Assembly (NCBI RefSeq): GCF_022693705.1
Contig: NZ_CP094288.1
Span: forward strand, 62,001 to 126,000
Direction: 5' to 3'
DNA: 64,000 bases
Origin: Infirmifilum sp. NZ
GTDB lineage: Archaea; Thermoproteota; Thermoprotei; Thermofilales; Thermofilaceae
Positions within the stretch are counted from its first letter, which is position 1. Every line of letters begins with the position of its first letter. The position numbers were made by a program, and so were the translations under genes. The notes below the pieces were generated by a model. It ran no database searches. It was given only the letters and a program-made list of their open reading frames with translations, and was not told the origin of the DNA. Shown here piece by piece: positions 51,199 through 60,174 of this stretch.

Positions 51199-52203
51199 AT
51201 GACTGATCTCAAGTACTTTATTTTGAGGAGGCTGATCACGTTCCTGCCTACAGTAGTGGGTGTTGTTGCCCTCACGTTCGTCATCGCGAGGATGATACCT
51301 GCAGACCCAGCGAGGCTCTGGGCCGGGGGAGTGAAGGCGAAGGAAGACGTCATAGCTCAGCTCGCGCAGAAGTACCACCTCAAGGAGCCGCTGTACGTCC
51401 AGTTCTTCTACTACCTCAGGGACATCTTCACCGGCGACTGGGGCGTCTCCCCAGTAACCCGGAGGCCAGTCTTAGCCGACATTGCCTCGTACTTCCCGGC
51501 GACGGTGGAGCTCGCGGTCTTCTCCTTCGTGCTGATCGTAACGGTGGGGGTTCCGCTCGGCATGGTGGCTGCCCTCAAGCGCGACAGCTGGGTGGACCAC
51601 TTAGTCAGGGTGATCTCGATCGGCGGGGCTTCGCTCCCCGTCTTCTGGCTGGGCGTCCTCCTCCAGCTGGCTTTCTACCACAGCTTGGGCGTGCTCCCCG
51701 CCGTAGGCAGGGGTACCCCGCCGCCGAGGGTGTTTACAGGCATGTACACGCTGGACAGCCTTCTCTGCGGCGACTTCGCCGCGTTCTGGGATAACCTCAG
51801 CCACATGGTACTCCCCGGGGTGACGCTCGCGTTCTCGTCGGTGGGTCTCATAGCGAGGATCACCAGAGGGAGCATCCTAGATACGCTCTCCGCTGAGCAC
51901 ATCGACTTCGCCCGCATGAGGGGTTTGACGAGGTGGCTCATGCTCAAGCACATACTGAAGAACAGCCTCGTTCCGATAATCACCGTGCTGGGCCTGACGT
52001 TCAGCTGGCTGCTCAGCGGGGCAATTGTGGTCGAGGCCATCTTCGCCTGGCCAGGGATAGGAAGCTACGCGACAAGCGCTATCGCGAACGTCGACTTCCC
52101 GGCTATCGTTGGCGTCACCCTCCTCATGGGACTGATCTACGTGGCGATAAACTTCCTCGTGGACATCCTCTACGCGCTCGTCGATCCAAGGGTGAGGCTA
52201 TGA
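51199..52203 (+). CDS. dppB: oligopeptide ABC transporter permease (DppB-type)
   Basis: 334 residues from ATG 51199. Six membrane helices; the first, YFILRRLITFLPTVVGVVAL, with LTFVIARMIPADPARLW, is the typical DppB opening. The BPD coupling loop RMRGLTRWLMLKHILKNSLV carries the 'EAA' motif region. Ends in VDILYALVDPRVRL, the common DppB terminus. Upstream frame to 51124 overlaps the binding-protein gene and is rejected. Overlaps dppC by four bases. Confidence 0.92.
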   Translation: MTDLKYFILRRLITFLPTVVGVVALTFVIARMIPADPARLWAGGVKAKEDVIAQLAQKYHLKEPLYVQFFYYLRDIFTGDWGVSPVTRRPVLADIASYFPATVELAVFSFVLIVTVGVPLGMVAALKRDSWVDHLVRVISIGGASLPVFWLGVLLQLAFYHSLGVLPAVGRGTPPPRVFTGMYTLDSLLCGDFAAFWDNLSHMVLPGVTLAFSSVGLIARITRGSILDTLSAEHIDFARMRGLTRWLMLKHILKNSLVPIITVLGLTFSWLLSGAIVVEAIFAWPGIGSYATSAIANVDFPAIVGVTLLMGLIYVAINFLVDILYALVDPRVRL

Positions 52204-53126
52204 GCCTGGTGCTCCTTAAAAGAAGGAGGGGTGCGGGGCAGCGTAGGAGCGAGCGGAAGCTGATCCTCCGCATACTCATGGGCTCTCCAGCTGGTGTTGC
52301 AGGCCTTGTCCTATCGCTCTTGTTCATAGTTCTTGGTGTGGTTGGGCCCCACATAACCCCCTACGACCCCATCCTGATAGACTTCGCGAAGGTCAACCAG
52401 CTGAGGCTACAGCCCCCGTCCCTGGCGCACCCCTTCGGGACAGACGAGTTCGGGCGCGACATGCTGAGCAGGGTTCTCTACGGGTCACGCCTCTCGCTGT
52501 TGTCGGCGGTCACAGTCCTGGGCGTCGCCGTCCCCGTGGGCATCATGCTTGGCTTGCTGGCGGGTTACTTCGGTGGGGCAGTCGACGAACTGATAATGAG
52601 GATCACGGACGTATTCCTCGCGTTCCCAGGCATAGTGCTAGCTATAGCATTCAGCGCCACCCTAGGCGCGGGGCTGTGGTCAGCGATACTGGCGGTGGCC
52701 CTGATCTGGTGGCCCTCCTACGTTAGGCTCGTTAGGGGGCAGGTAATACAGGTGAAGAGCTCGCTGTTCGTGGAGGCGGCGAAAGCCCTCGGGCTTAGCC
52801 CGCTGAAGATCATGATCAGGCACCTCCTGCCGAACATCTTAACACCGGTCATAGTCATGGCTACTCTCGATTTCGGAAGCGTGGTTATCGTGACATCATC
52901 CCTCTCGTTTATCGGCCTCGGCGCGCAACCGCCTCTACCCGAGTGGGGGAGGCTCGTCTCTGACGGGAGAGCTTACTTCCCGCAGGCCTGGTGGTACGTG
53001 TTCTTCCCGGGCTTGATGATATTCCTAGTGTCGCTGGGCTGGAACCTTTTAGGGGACACCCTGCGGGATGTGTTCGACCCGAAGTACAGGAGGCGGCTGG
53101 AGTTTAGGGAGGTGGAAGGAGAATGA
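52200..53126 (+). CDS. dppC: oligopeptide ABC transporter permease (DppC-type)
   Basis: 308 residues from ATG 52200, which overlaps the dppB stop (ATGA). AHPFGTDEFGRDMLSRVLYG is the DppC signature; the coupling loop EAAKALGLSPLKIMIRHLLP and the end LRDVFDPKYRRRLEF are typical. Forms the membrane pore with DppB. The open frame extends upstream to 51933, but the extra part lies within dppB and is not coding. Confidence 0.92.
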   Translation: MSLVLLKRRRGAGQRRSERKLILRILMGSPAGVAGLVLSLLFIVLGVVGPHITPYDPILIDFAKVNQLRLQPPSLAHPFGTDEFGRDMLSRVLYGSRLSLLSAVTVLGVAVPVGIMLGLLAGYFGGAVDELIMRITDVFLAFPGIVLAIAFSATLGAGLWSAILAVALIWWPSYVRLVRGQVIQVKSSLFVEAAKALGLSPLKIMIRHLLPNILTPVIVMATLDFGSVVIVTSSLSFIGLGAQPPLPEWGRLVSDGRAYFPQAWWYVFFPGLMIFLVSLGWNLLGDTLRDVFDPKYRRRLEFREVEGE

Positions 53127-54097
53127 GCGGCAACCCCTTGTTGAGTATCGAGGGGCTCAGGGTCTACTTCTACACCTACGCAGGTGTAGCCAGGGCGGTC
53201 GACGGAGTCGACCTCAGGCTGTACGAGGGGGAGAGCTTTGCCCTCGTGGGCGAGACGGGGTGCGGTAAGTCAACGGTGGCGCGCGCCATCATGGGGTTGA
53301 TCCCGCCCCCGGGGAGAGTCGTCTCGGGGAGAATAGTGCTCGACGGCGTAGACATCTTAAGCCTCTCCGAAGAGGAGTTGCGCAAAATCCGGGGCTCGAA
53401 GGTAGCGTACATAGCACAAGACCCGATGAGCGCCCTAGACCCCCTCTTCACAATAGGGGCTCACGTGGCCGAAACGATCGTTTCCCACAACTCGGCCAAG
53501 TGGGCTGAAGCCTGGATCAAAGCTCTAAAGATCCTCAGTAGTGTCGCAATTCCTGAACCGGAGAGGAGGGCTAGGAGCTACCCCCACGAGCTGAGCGGGG
53601 GTCTGAAGCAAAGGTCCGTAATTGCGACCGCCATCGCGAATAATCCCAAGCTTCTCATAGCCGACGAGCCCACAACGGCTCTGGACGTCACTATTCAGAC
53701 GCAGGTCATGGACCTCGTCATGGACCTGAAAAAGCGGTACAGGTCCACACTTCTTCTGATAGCACACAACCTTGGGCTGGTGGCCGAGTACACCGAGAGG
53801 GTTGCTGTCATGTACCTCGGGAAAATCGTCGAGGTCGCAGACGTTGAGGACCTCTTCGAAAAGCCCCTGCACCCCTACACGCAGGGGCTGCTTAAGTCTG
53901 TCCCGAACCCCCTCAGAAACATCGAGAAGCTGTACTCGATACCTGGCAGCGTCCCGAGCGCTGTTAATCCTCCTCAGGGCTGCCGGTTCCACCCGAGGTG
54001 CCCCTTCGCCACCGACAAGTGCCGCGTCGAGGAGCCGCCCCTAGTTGAAGCAGAGAAGGAACACCTCGTAGCATGCTGGCTGTATAGCAAGGGGTGA
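53123..54097 (+). CDS. dppD: oligopeptide ABC transporter ATPase (DppD-type)
   Basis: 324 residues. Walker [10 protein letters not shown], signature [17 protein letters not shown] (GLKQR where most have GMRQR), Walker [18 protein letters not shown]-loop [10 protein letters not shown]. The C-terminal oligo_HPY extension has [14 protein letters not shown] and the cysteine-bearing [15 protein letters not shown], which in this family binds an iron-sulfur cluster or metal. Overlaps dppC and dppF by four bases each. The last 128 bases are nearly identical to those of dppF. Confidence 0.92.
   Translation: MSGNPLLSIEGLRVYFYTYAGVARAVDGVDLRLYEGESFALVGETGCGKSTVARAIMGLIPPPGRVVSGRIVLDGVDILSLSEEELRKIRGSKVAYIAQDPMSALDPLFTIGAHVAETIVSHNSAKWAEAWIKALKILSSVAIPEPERRARSYPHELSGGLKQRSVIATAIANNPKLLIADEPTTALDVTIQTQVMDLVMDLKKRYRSTLLLIAHNLGLVAEYTERVAVMYLGKIVEVADVEDLFEKPLHPYTQGLLKSVPNPLRNIEKLYSIPGSVPSAVNPPQGCRFHPRCPFATDKCRVEEPPLVEAEKEHLVACWLYSKG
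53957..54084 (+). repeat. 128-bp near-identical tail, copy in dppD
   Basis: Identical to 54934-55061 except one base (A at 54060, G at 55037). The rest of the two genes differ widely, so the tail must be a recent gene conversion or duplication. Confidence 0.9.
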
Positions 54098-55074
54098 TGG
54101 GTGTGAGCGTGCTCGTAAGAGTGGAGAACCTGAAGAAACACTTCCCGGTTAAAGGCTTCCTGTTCACAAGAGGGTGGGTTCGGGCGGTAGACGGGATAAG
54201 CTTCTCAATCCACAGGGGTGAAACGCTGGGACTGGTGGGAGAGTCGGGCTGTGGCAAAACCACTGTTGGAAGGCTAGCGGTACGTCTACTTGAACCGACG
54301 AGCGGCTCGATATACTATGACGGCGTTAACATCTTCGAGCTCAAGAACAGGCAACTGAAGGAGTTTAGGAGGAAGGTGCAGATAGTGTTTCAGGATCCCT
54401 ACAGCTCCCTGAACCCGAGAATGATGGTTTACGATATTATAGCTGAAGCCGTAACTGAGACAAACTCGGGCGGGGAGGGCGATCTTGAGGACTACGTGGC
54501 TTCGCTCCTCGAGAGGGTCGGCCTCTCCGGGGAGCACCTGTACAGGTACCCTCACGAGTTCAGCGGTGGACAGCGGCAGAGGATAGCCATAGCTAGGGCG
54601 CTGGCCGTTAAGCCCGAGTTTCTCGTCCTGGACGAGCCGACGTCGGCGCTTGACGTCTCCGTTCAGTCCCAGATCCTCAACCTCCTCAAAGACCTCCAGA
54701 AAAACTACAACCTCACCTACCTCTTCATATCCCACGACCTCGCCGTGGTCCGCTACATGAGCCACCGCGTAGCGGTAATGTATCTCGGGAAAATAGTCGA
54801 GTTGTCAGACTCCGCAACAGTATTTGAGAAGCCCCTGCACCCCTACACGCAGATGCTGCTCTCAGCGATACCTATCCCCGACCCTAAGCTGGCCAAGTCT
54901 AGGACGAAGATCAAACCCTCCGGAGAGCCGCCCAGCGCTGTTAATCCTCCTCAGGGCTGCCGGTTCCACCCGAGGTGCCCCTTCGCCACCGACAAGTGCC
55001 GCGTCGAGGAGCCGCCCCTAGTTGAAGCAGAGAAGGGACACCTCGTAGCATGCTGGCTGTACAGTAGATCTTAA
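54094..55074 (+). CDS. dppF: oligopeptide ABC transporter ATPase (DppF-type)
   Basis: 326 residues. Walker [11 protein letters not shown]-loop [14 protein letters not shown], signature [15 protein letters not shown], Walker [17 protein letters not shown]-loop [11 protein letters not shown]. Ends with [17 protein letters not shown] and the cysteine-bearing [15 protein letters not shown] shared with DppD. Last gene of the five-gene operon; the start GTG 54094 overlaps dppD. Later in-frame starts (ATG 54097, GTG 54103) are possible. Confidence 0.92.
   Translation: MMGVSVLVRVENLKKHFPVKGFLFTRGWVRAVDGISFSIHRGETLGLVGESGCGKTTVGRLAVRLLEPTSGSIYYDGVNIFELKNRQLKEFRRKVQIVFQDPYSSLNPRMMVYDIIAEAVTETNSGGEGDLEDYVASLLERVGLSGEHLYRYPHEFSGGQRQRIAIARALAVKPEFLVLDEPTSALDVSVQSQILNLLKDLQKNYNLTYLFISHDLAVVRYMSHRVAVMYLGKIVELSDSATVFEKPLHPYTQMLLSAIPIPDPKLAKSRTKIKPSGEPPSAVNPPQGCRFHPRCPFATDKCRVEEPPLVEAEKGHLVACWLYSRS
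54934..55061 (+). repeat. 128-bp near-identical tail, copy in dppF
   Basis: Partner of 53957-54084, in the same reading frame, differing by one base. Encodes the C-terminal metal-binding extension of both ATPases. Confidence 0.9.
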
Positions 55075-55188
55075 AGAAGTGACCGCGTGTTTTTACGCCG
55101 GTGAAACCTGGTCACGAAGTTAGCTATTGACATTTCTGACGCTATGCAGGTGGCTTTAGTGATTAGCGAAGTGAGAAAAAACTTTATT

Positions 55189-55635
55189 TTATATGATGCA
55201 CACTTCGCCTTTAGAAGTTACTTTCACGCGGTTGCCGGTCTTCACGTGCTGAAAGATCTCGTCACCAACTTTGTCTATGAGTGCTATTTTCTTCCCGAAC
55301 CACTCGTGGGCCAGGGCTACTCCTGATGATGTCAAGGTGTCGGCTTCGCGGGTGCAGACGATAGCCTTAGGTGCCACGCCTAGAAGGGCGATTTCGGCGA
55401 TTATTATGCCGCCGGTTGTGGACCCGATTCCGGAGGGTATTATCAGTATCTTGCCTGTGAGGTCTACACCGTATACGTGGGGGTTGTTCTTGTCACCGCC
55501 TATCGCGCGCTTTCTACGCCTGATCACTGTCTCCTGGTACGTTGCGAGTATGTTGAAGCCTTGAGGGGAGACAACGGCCTCTCCATCCACGTCTCCTGGG
55601 AGGATTGCCCGGCCTTTGAAGCACGTCTCAGGCAT
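55189..55635 (-). CDS. aconitase X small (swivel) subunit, divergent
   Basis: 148 residues of the DUF126/AcnX small-subunit family: FKGRAILPGDVDGEAVVSPQ, then LTGKILIIPSGIGSTTGGII (the conserved serine loop) and VKTGNRVKV. An insert (TVIRRRKRAIGGDKNNPHVYG) differs from the usual form and the serine loop reads GSTTGG where GSSTGS is common. Partners the large subunit two bases upstream. AcnX enzymes dehydrate phosphomevalonate or hydroxyprolines; given the divergence and neighbours, a different hydroxy-acid is plausible (inference). Confidence 0.82.
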   Translation of the reverse strand: MPETCFKGRAILPGDVDGEAVVSPQGFNILATYQETVIRRRKRAIGGDKNNPHVYGVDLTGKILIIPSGIGSTTGGIIIAEIALLGVAPKAIVCTREADTLTSSGVALAHEWFGKKIALIDKVGDEIFQHVKTGNRVKVTSKGEVCII

Positions 55636-55637
55636 AT

Positions 55638-56837
55638 CTACTCACCCCTGAGGTAGGAGAGGAGCTGCGGCGTATCCATGAAGGCGGCATGGCTGTAGTA
55701 ACTGAGCTTCCCGGAGTTTGTGAGTATTTTTAGCCGCTTCGAGGTGGGTATGTTTGTCAGCATGAGAGGGCAGAAGCTATCCACGTCCCCACCCGCGTCC
55801 CTGAGCTTGGAGTACAGCTTCGTGGATTTGAACTCTCGGGCTATCTTCGGTGCAGCTAGGAGTAGCGTGCGGGTCTTGAGCTCCGCTTCGGAAAGCTCTC
55901 TAGCGAAGAAGTCGAGCTGCTCTCGGGACAGGTGTGGGCAGCCGATTATCGCCAGGTCGGGCTTCCCGGGGGCGGCTTTCGCCTCCATTTCTCTCTTCAT
56001 TTTGGAAAGCTCCTCATCCCCCACTCTCAGCACTTTGTGATCGCTTCTCAAGATCTTTCTCCCGTTTTCCACAGCCTCGGGAGTGAGGTCCTCCGCGTGA
56101 AATAGCCCGACGGCACCCCACACTGCCATAGCGGCTCCCATGTCCTTCAGCTCGTACTCCTCAAACTCCCACCTGTCCAGACCCGCTATGTATGGGACCC
56201 CGTCCAGGACGCTCTTCCCGATTAAGCTCCCGAGAATGAAGGGGCTTGGCTTAGACGATGTTTTCACCTCGACTAGCCAGTCGGCTTTCCTGTTCTCGTC
56301 TAAAAGAAGTCCGAAAAGCGGGGTTTCTCCGGTGACGCCCGAGAGCAGCTCGACTATTGAGGAGTTCCTGTTTGTTCTAGCGCCCAGCACGGAGTTGGCG
56401 TATATCACTGCGGAGGATTCGGCCCAGGCTAGGATGTCACCGTATGAGGGCTTGTTGCCTATGTAGTAGGGCGTGCAGGTGAAAGCGTCCGGGTCGATGA
56501 GCCCTAGCCTCAGAAGCAGGGACTCCAGCCTCCCCTGCTTGCTGTAGAGGTACCTCCCGACGAGCTTCTCGACGAGGGGTATTGACGTCTGAGGGGGCCG
56601 TGGGTTAGCGGTTAAAGGCACCCTGGACTTTAGGTCCTTGCTGGCCAGTTCTTCAAGAACCATGAACATCGACTTTACGAACCTGAGGCCGCACGAGGTA
56701 ACCCAGTGGCAGCTCTTGCACTCAGCAAACCTCTCAGCGCCGTAGACCTTCCCGTATGCCTCCAATACTCTGTAGCACTTTCTCAGGGTTTCTTCGCGGC
56801 CTTCGACGAGGCGCCTCTCATCAACGGGACCTGTCAT
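55638..56837 (-). CDS. aconitase X large (catalytic) subunit, divergent
   Basis: 399 residues of the DUF521/AcnX family, iron-sulfur hydro-lyases. Well kept: FTCTPYYIGNKPSYGDILAW, AESSAVIYANSVLGARTNRN, LVEVKTSSKPSP and the C-terminal FCPLMLTN. But the N-terminal active-site region, usually 'KSAHVSG(V)SY', is KSCHWVTSCGLRF, with two extra Cys. That change argues against it being ordinary phosphomevalonate dehydratase. Downstream of an SCP2 gene and a dienoyl-CoA-reductase-like gene on the same strand. Confidence 0.82.
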   Translation of the reverse strand: MTGPVDERRLVEGREETLRKCYRVLEAYGKVYGAERFAECKSCHWVTSCGLRFVKSMFMVLEELASKDLKSRVPLTANPRPPQTSIPLVEKLVGRYLYSKQGRLESLLLRLGLIDPDAFTCTPYYIGNKPSYGDILAWAESSAVIYANSVLGARTNRNSSIVELLSGVTGETPLFGLLLDENRKADWLVEVKTSSKPSPFILGSLIGKSVLDGVPYIAGLDRWEFEEYELKDMGAAMAVWGAVGLFHAEDLTPEAVENGRKILRSDHKVLRVGDEELSKMKREMEAKAAPGKPDLAIIGCPHLSREQLDFFARELSEAELKTRTLLLAAPKIAREFKSTKLYSKLRDAGGDVDSFCPLMLTNIPTSKRLKILTNSGKLSYYSHAAFMDTPQLLSYLRGE

Positions 56838-56854
56838 GCTCCCACCCGGGTGCC

Positions 56855-57310
56855 CTAGAAGGTGAACTCCCTCTTTAGGTAGGGAAGCATCTCTGGTATA
56901 GCCTTACCCCCGAATATCAGCTCGCGCATGGCTCTGTTTACCTCCTCGAGGACAGCGCTCCTCTTGAGCAGCTCGAACACCTTTCCCTTAATCTTCACGC
57001 GCCCTCTGAGAACCATCGCGCCGCTCGAGGCCTCTCCCCTTAAGAGCGCGTCGAATGTGGAGACGCTCATCTCGACGGTTATGTCGGCCTTCTCCTCTTC
57101 CTCTGGCTCGAGAGCCCGTATCTCGGCGCAGCGGCCGTCCCTTATCGTTATGAAGGTCTTGTAGACGTAGGGTAGACCCGGGAGAGTGGGCGTAAGCTTA
57201 ACCAGTATTGTCCTCGTCCACCCCCGCGCGGCGCTCTTAAACTTCTCGCTGGAATTCAGCCTCCGTTTAACGGTATCGAGGAGGATACACGTAGTCATGT
57301 CAACCGGCAT
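56855..57310 (-). CDS. SCP2-like sterol/lipid carrier protein
   Basis: 151 residues from ATG 57310, which follows a GGTGGTG purine-rich stretch (GTG 57319 is an alternative). C-terminal half fits the SCP2 fold: ADITVEMSVSTFDALLRGEA, then SSGAMVLRGRVKIKGKVFEL, the typical 'DxxLxxxGxlkikGd' pattern. SCP2 domains bind acyl-CoA or other hydrophobic ligands. In an operon with acyl-CoA-type redox and AcnX genes, it may carry the hydrophobic intermediate (inference). Confidence 0.78.
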   Translation of the reverse strand: MPVDMTTCILLDTVKRRLNSSEKFKSAARGWTRTILVKLTPTLPGLPYVYKTFITIRDGRCAEIRALEPEEEEKADITVEMSVSTFDALLRGEASSGAMVLRGRVKIKGKVFELLKRSAVLEEVNRAMRELIFGGKAIPEMLPYLKREFTF

Positions 57311-57319
57311 ACCCACCAC

Positions 57320-59317
57320 CTACACCGAGATCGCCAGGTAATAAGCATCCCAAACAGCATCCCTTATCTTCCTGGGGCTTAACGCGTCCCCGATTATATG
57401 AACATTCGGGTGCTCGGCTGCGAGAGCGTCGTAAAGCTCCCTGTTGGGGACCATCCCCGTGGCTAGAACAACGCTATCGCAAGGTATCTCTCGCGCACCG
57501 TGAGGTGTTTCCACGACGACGCGACCGTCGAGAACCTCTTTAACCTTGGTATTCAGCATCAAGGGGATCTTTAGGTACTTGAGCATGGTCATCAGGTACA
57601 GCTTGTTAGCGTGGCTTACACTGATGTTAGGAGCAGGTAGCATTTCGACGATTGTGGCCTTCTTCCCAGATTGCGCGAGCCAGATCGCTGTCTCAACGCC
57701 CACGAGACCCGCGCCTACGATCACGACATCATCTTTAACGGCTTTAAGGCCTCGAAGCAGGTCAACGGCTTGAACCACGTTGGGCTTGTCTACCCCTGGA
57801 ATAGGCGGAACAGCAGGCCTAGACCCCGTTGCGACGACGACAACATCGGGGTTTTCCCCCAGAACCCTGTCAACAGTGGCCTCAGTCCTGAGGTTTACGT
57901 CGACTTCCAGCTTCTCGAGTTGCCGTTCATACCAGCGCTTAAGCCTGCGAATATCGTACTTGAAGTCGGGAACACCCCCCTCGATCAGGTGGCCGCCTAG
58001 CTCCGAGTCCTTCTCGAACAGTATTACCTCGTGCCCACGGATCGCGGCCACTCGGGCAAACTCCATTCCGGCAACGCCTCCGCCGCAAACCACGATCCTC
58101 CTCCTATGAGCTGCCGGCTTCAGCTCCAGCTCCCTCTCACGCCCTGTTGCAGGGTTTACGGCGCAGGAGAGGGGACGGGCCAGCTCGATGATCCTGTACA
58201 AGCACTCGTGGCAACCTATACACGGCCTTATCTCCTCGTACCTCCCTGCTCTCACCTTCGCCGGCCAGTAAGGGTCAGCTAGTAGCCCCCTCCCTATTGC
58301 CACCATGTCAGCCTTCCCCTCCTCAAGGACCTTCTCGGCGACGACAGGGTCGTCCAGCCTACCAACCGCTATAACAGGTATCTTGACCTCTCTCTTCACC
58401 ATCCCGGCGAAGTCGGCCAAACATCCGTGTGGGAGGTACTCGGGAGGGTGAGCCATGTACCAGCTGTCATAGCATCCGGCGTCAACATGTAGCGCGTCGA
58501 AGCCCGCCTTTTCCAGGATCTTCGCCATCTGGATCCCTTCCTCTATATCTCTCCCAGCTTCCGCGAACTCCTCCCCAGGTAACCCCGGGTTATTGTATCC
58601 CTTCAAAAAGTGTTTAACTCCAAACCTGTAAACAACTGGAAAATCTTTGCCAACAGTGTCTTTAATCGCGTTGAGAATTTCAATAGGGAGTCTAAGCCTG
58701 TTCTCAAGGCTTCCACCGTACTCGTCATCCCTCCTATTCCATATGGAGCTTGTGAACTGGTCGAGAAGGTATCCCTCGTGCCCGTGTAGCTCGATCCCGT
58801 CGAAGCCCGCGAGATACGCGTACTCGGCGGCACGACCAAAAGCCTCTACAAGCTTTTTGATCTCCTCCCTCGTCATAGCCCTCGTCTTCAGAGTGGGAAC
58901 CCAGTAGCAGGGGACCTCTGATGCGGAGACCGGCTTAAAGCCGGAAAGAAGGGTGAGCGTGGGTGCCACACGTCCAACACCGGCTGTGAGCTGTACGAAG
59001 ATGCGGGCGCCGTAGTGGTGAACCTCCTCTGTGAGCTCCGACATCGGGGAGACGTGCTTGACTGAGTCAAGTATTGGTAGCACGTGACGCCCATCCAAGC
59101 GTAAGTCCTCTATCTCGTTCTCAACCCGAGTGAGGCCAGTAATGATTAGACCTACCCCACCCTTTGCGCGTTCGACATAATAGTCCACGATTCTCCGGTT
59201 GATAGACCCATCGGGGTTCACCATCGTCACTAAACCCATCGGAGCCATCGCGATCCTGTTCTTGATCCACGTCTTCCCGATGCTTATGGGTCTGAACAGA
59301 AGTTTCCCCTGCATCAA
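57320..59317 (-). CDS. 2,4-dienoyl-CoA reductase-like (Old Yellow Enzyme plus FAD domain) oxidoreductase
   Basis: 665 residues. N-terminal TIM barrel of the OYE family with KNRIAMAPMG (FMN site) and FDGIELHGHEGYLLDQFTS; the iron-sulfur motif CIGCHECLYRIIELARPLSC lies near residue 365; the C-terminal half binds FAD and NAD(P)H (VVCGGGVAGMEFARVAA and VVIVGAGLVGVETAIWLA). Matches FadH/trimethylamine-dehydrogenase-type enzymes that reduce unsaturated acyl-CoA or enoates. First gene of the operon with SCP2 and AcnX. ATG at 59317 or 59314. Confidence 0.9.
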   Translation of the reverse strand: MMQGKLLFRPISIGKTWIKNRIAMAPMGLVTMVNPDGSINRRIVDYYVERAKGGVGLIITGLTRVENEIEDLRLDGRHVLPILDSVKHVSPMSELTEEVHHYGARIFVQLTAGVGRVAPTLTLLSGFKPVSASEVPCYWVPTLKTRAMTREEIKKLVEAFGRAAEYAYLAGFDGIELHGHEGYLLDQFTSSIWNRRDDEYGGSLENRLRLPIEILNAIKDTVGKDFPVVYRFGVKHFLKGYNNPGLPGEEFAEAGRDIEEGIQMAKILEKAGFDALHVDAGCYDSWYMAHPPEYLPHGCLADFAGMVKREVKIPVIAVGRLDDPVVAEKVLEEGKADMVAIGRGLLADPYWPAKVRAGRYEEIRPCIGCHECLYRIIELARPLSCAVNPATGRERELELKPAAHRRRIVVCGGGVAGMEFARVAAIRGHEVILFEKDSELGGHLIEGGVPDFKYDIRRLKRWYERQLEKLEVDVNLRTEATVDRVLGENPDVVVVATGSRPAVPPIPGVDKPNVVQAVDLLRGLKAVKDDVVIVGAGLVGVETAIWLAQSGKKATIVEMLPAPNISVSHANKLYLMTMLKYLKIPLMLNTKVKEVLDGRVVVETPHGAREIPCDSVVLATGMVPNRELYDALAAEHPNVHIIGDALSPRKIRDAVWDAYYLAISV

Positions 59318-59492
59318 GAATGTATCAAAACTATTACGTATATGCTTTCTTTACTAATAGCCATTCGTAATACACCTTTGTCACGCGGACTTCCACCGGA
59401 GCTCTGGGCTTCCTGTGTATAGACTTACCGTTTTACTTTGTCTAGCTTTGCGTTATAGGTGAAGATGCATAAGAAAAATGTCTTCTTCGGCT

Positions 59493-60049
59493 CTAGGCTA
59501 CGTTAACTTGGAAGATGTTGTAGCGCGTTATTTCCTCAATGGGCTTTCTCGGCCGGGGCTCCGGCTTCTCATCGGGGTAGCCGACGGGGATGAGCGCCAC
59601 TGAAAGGTAGCTGTCGGGTAGGCTTACAGCTCTGCGCACGGCGCTGATTTCCTGCTCTGTCCCGATGCCCGCCCATACCGTGCCAAGGCCTAATGCGTGC
59701 GCGGCGAGCATGAAGTAAGCCGCTACAAGCGCGCCGTCGTACTTGTGGAACATGGGGTCTTCGTCCTTATTAACAGCGAGGATCACGACTAGTGGTGCCT
59801 CTAGGAGTGGCTTGGGCCTGGCAGGGTCGGGAGGTGGTGGGCTGGCCTGGGCCAGCTTTTCTCTGACGACGGGGTCTGTGACGACTATGAACAACTCTGA
59901 CTGTTCCGCGCGCTGGGGGCGAAGCAGGCCGTGTCGATGGCCTGCAGGATTAGGCTTAGCGGCTGTGGCTGCTACTTAAACCTCCTTATACTTCTCCTGG
60001 CTTTAAGGAACTCGATCAGGGCTTCCAGTGTACAGCCTCCGGTGTTCAC
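59493..60049 (-). pseudogene. nitroreductase-family gene with in-frame stop and frameshift
   Basis: From GTG 60049 the minus frame reads LEALIEFLKARRSIRRFK, the classic nitroreductase opening, then TAG at 59972-59974. The same frame continues with LSLILQAIDTACFAPSARNS, the FMN-binding 'APSxxNxQ' region, until an indel near 59892-59900 shifts to the frame of LFIVVTDPVVREKLAQA. The rest is intact to 59493 (AAHALGLGTVWAGIGTEQEI). Repaired length about 185, normal for the family. TATA box GATATATATGC lies 25-35 bases before GTG 60049. Confidence 0.75.
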
Positions 60050-60174
60050 GCACGCTATGTATCCAGATACTGCATATATATCGTTTCGCTTAGTAAAGCG
60101 TATTGAGGGAAGAATCGCTTCAGGGCCGGAGGCGAAGCCGCTGGGAGTGAGGAGGGGAGAAAAATGGGAGATGT

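Noticed and set aside
55144-55326. 60-codon plus frame after dppF
   Set aside because: Mostly antisense to the aconitase X small subunit.
59972-59974. TAG read as pyrrolysine in the nitroreductase
   Set aside because: The same gene has an additional frameshift, other genes end in TAG, and nothing suggests a Pyl system.
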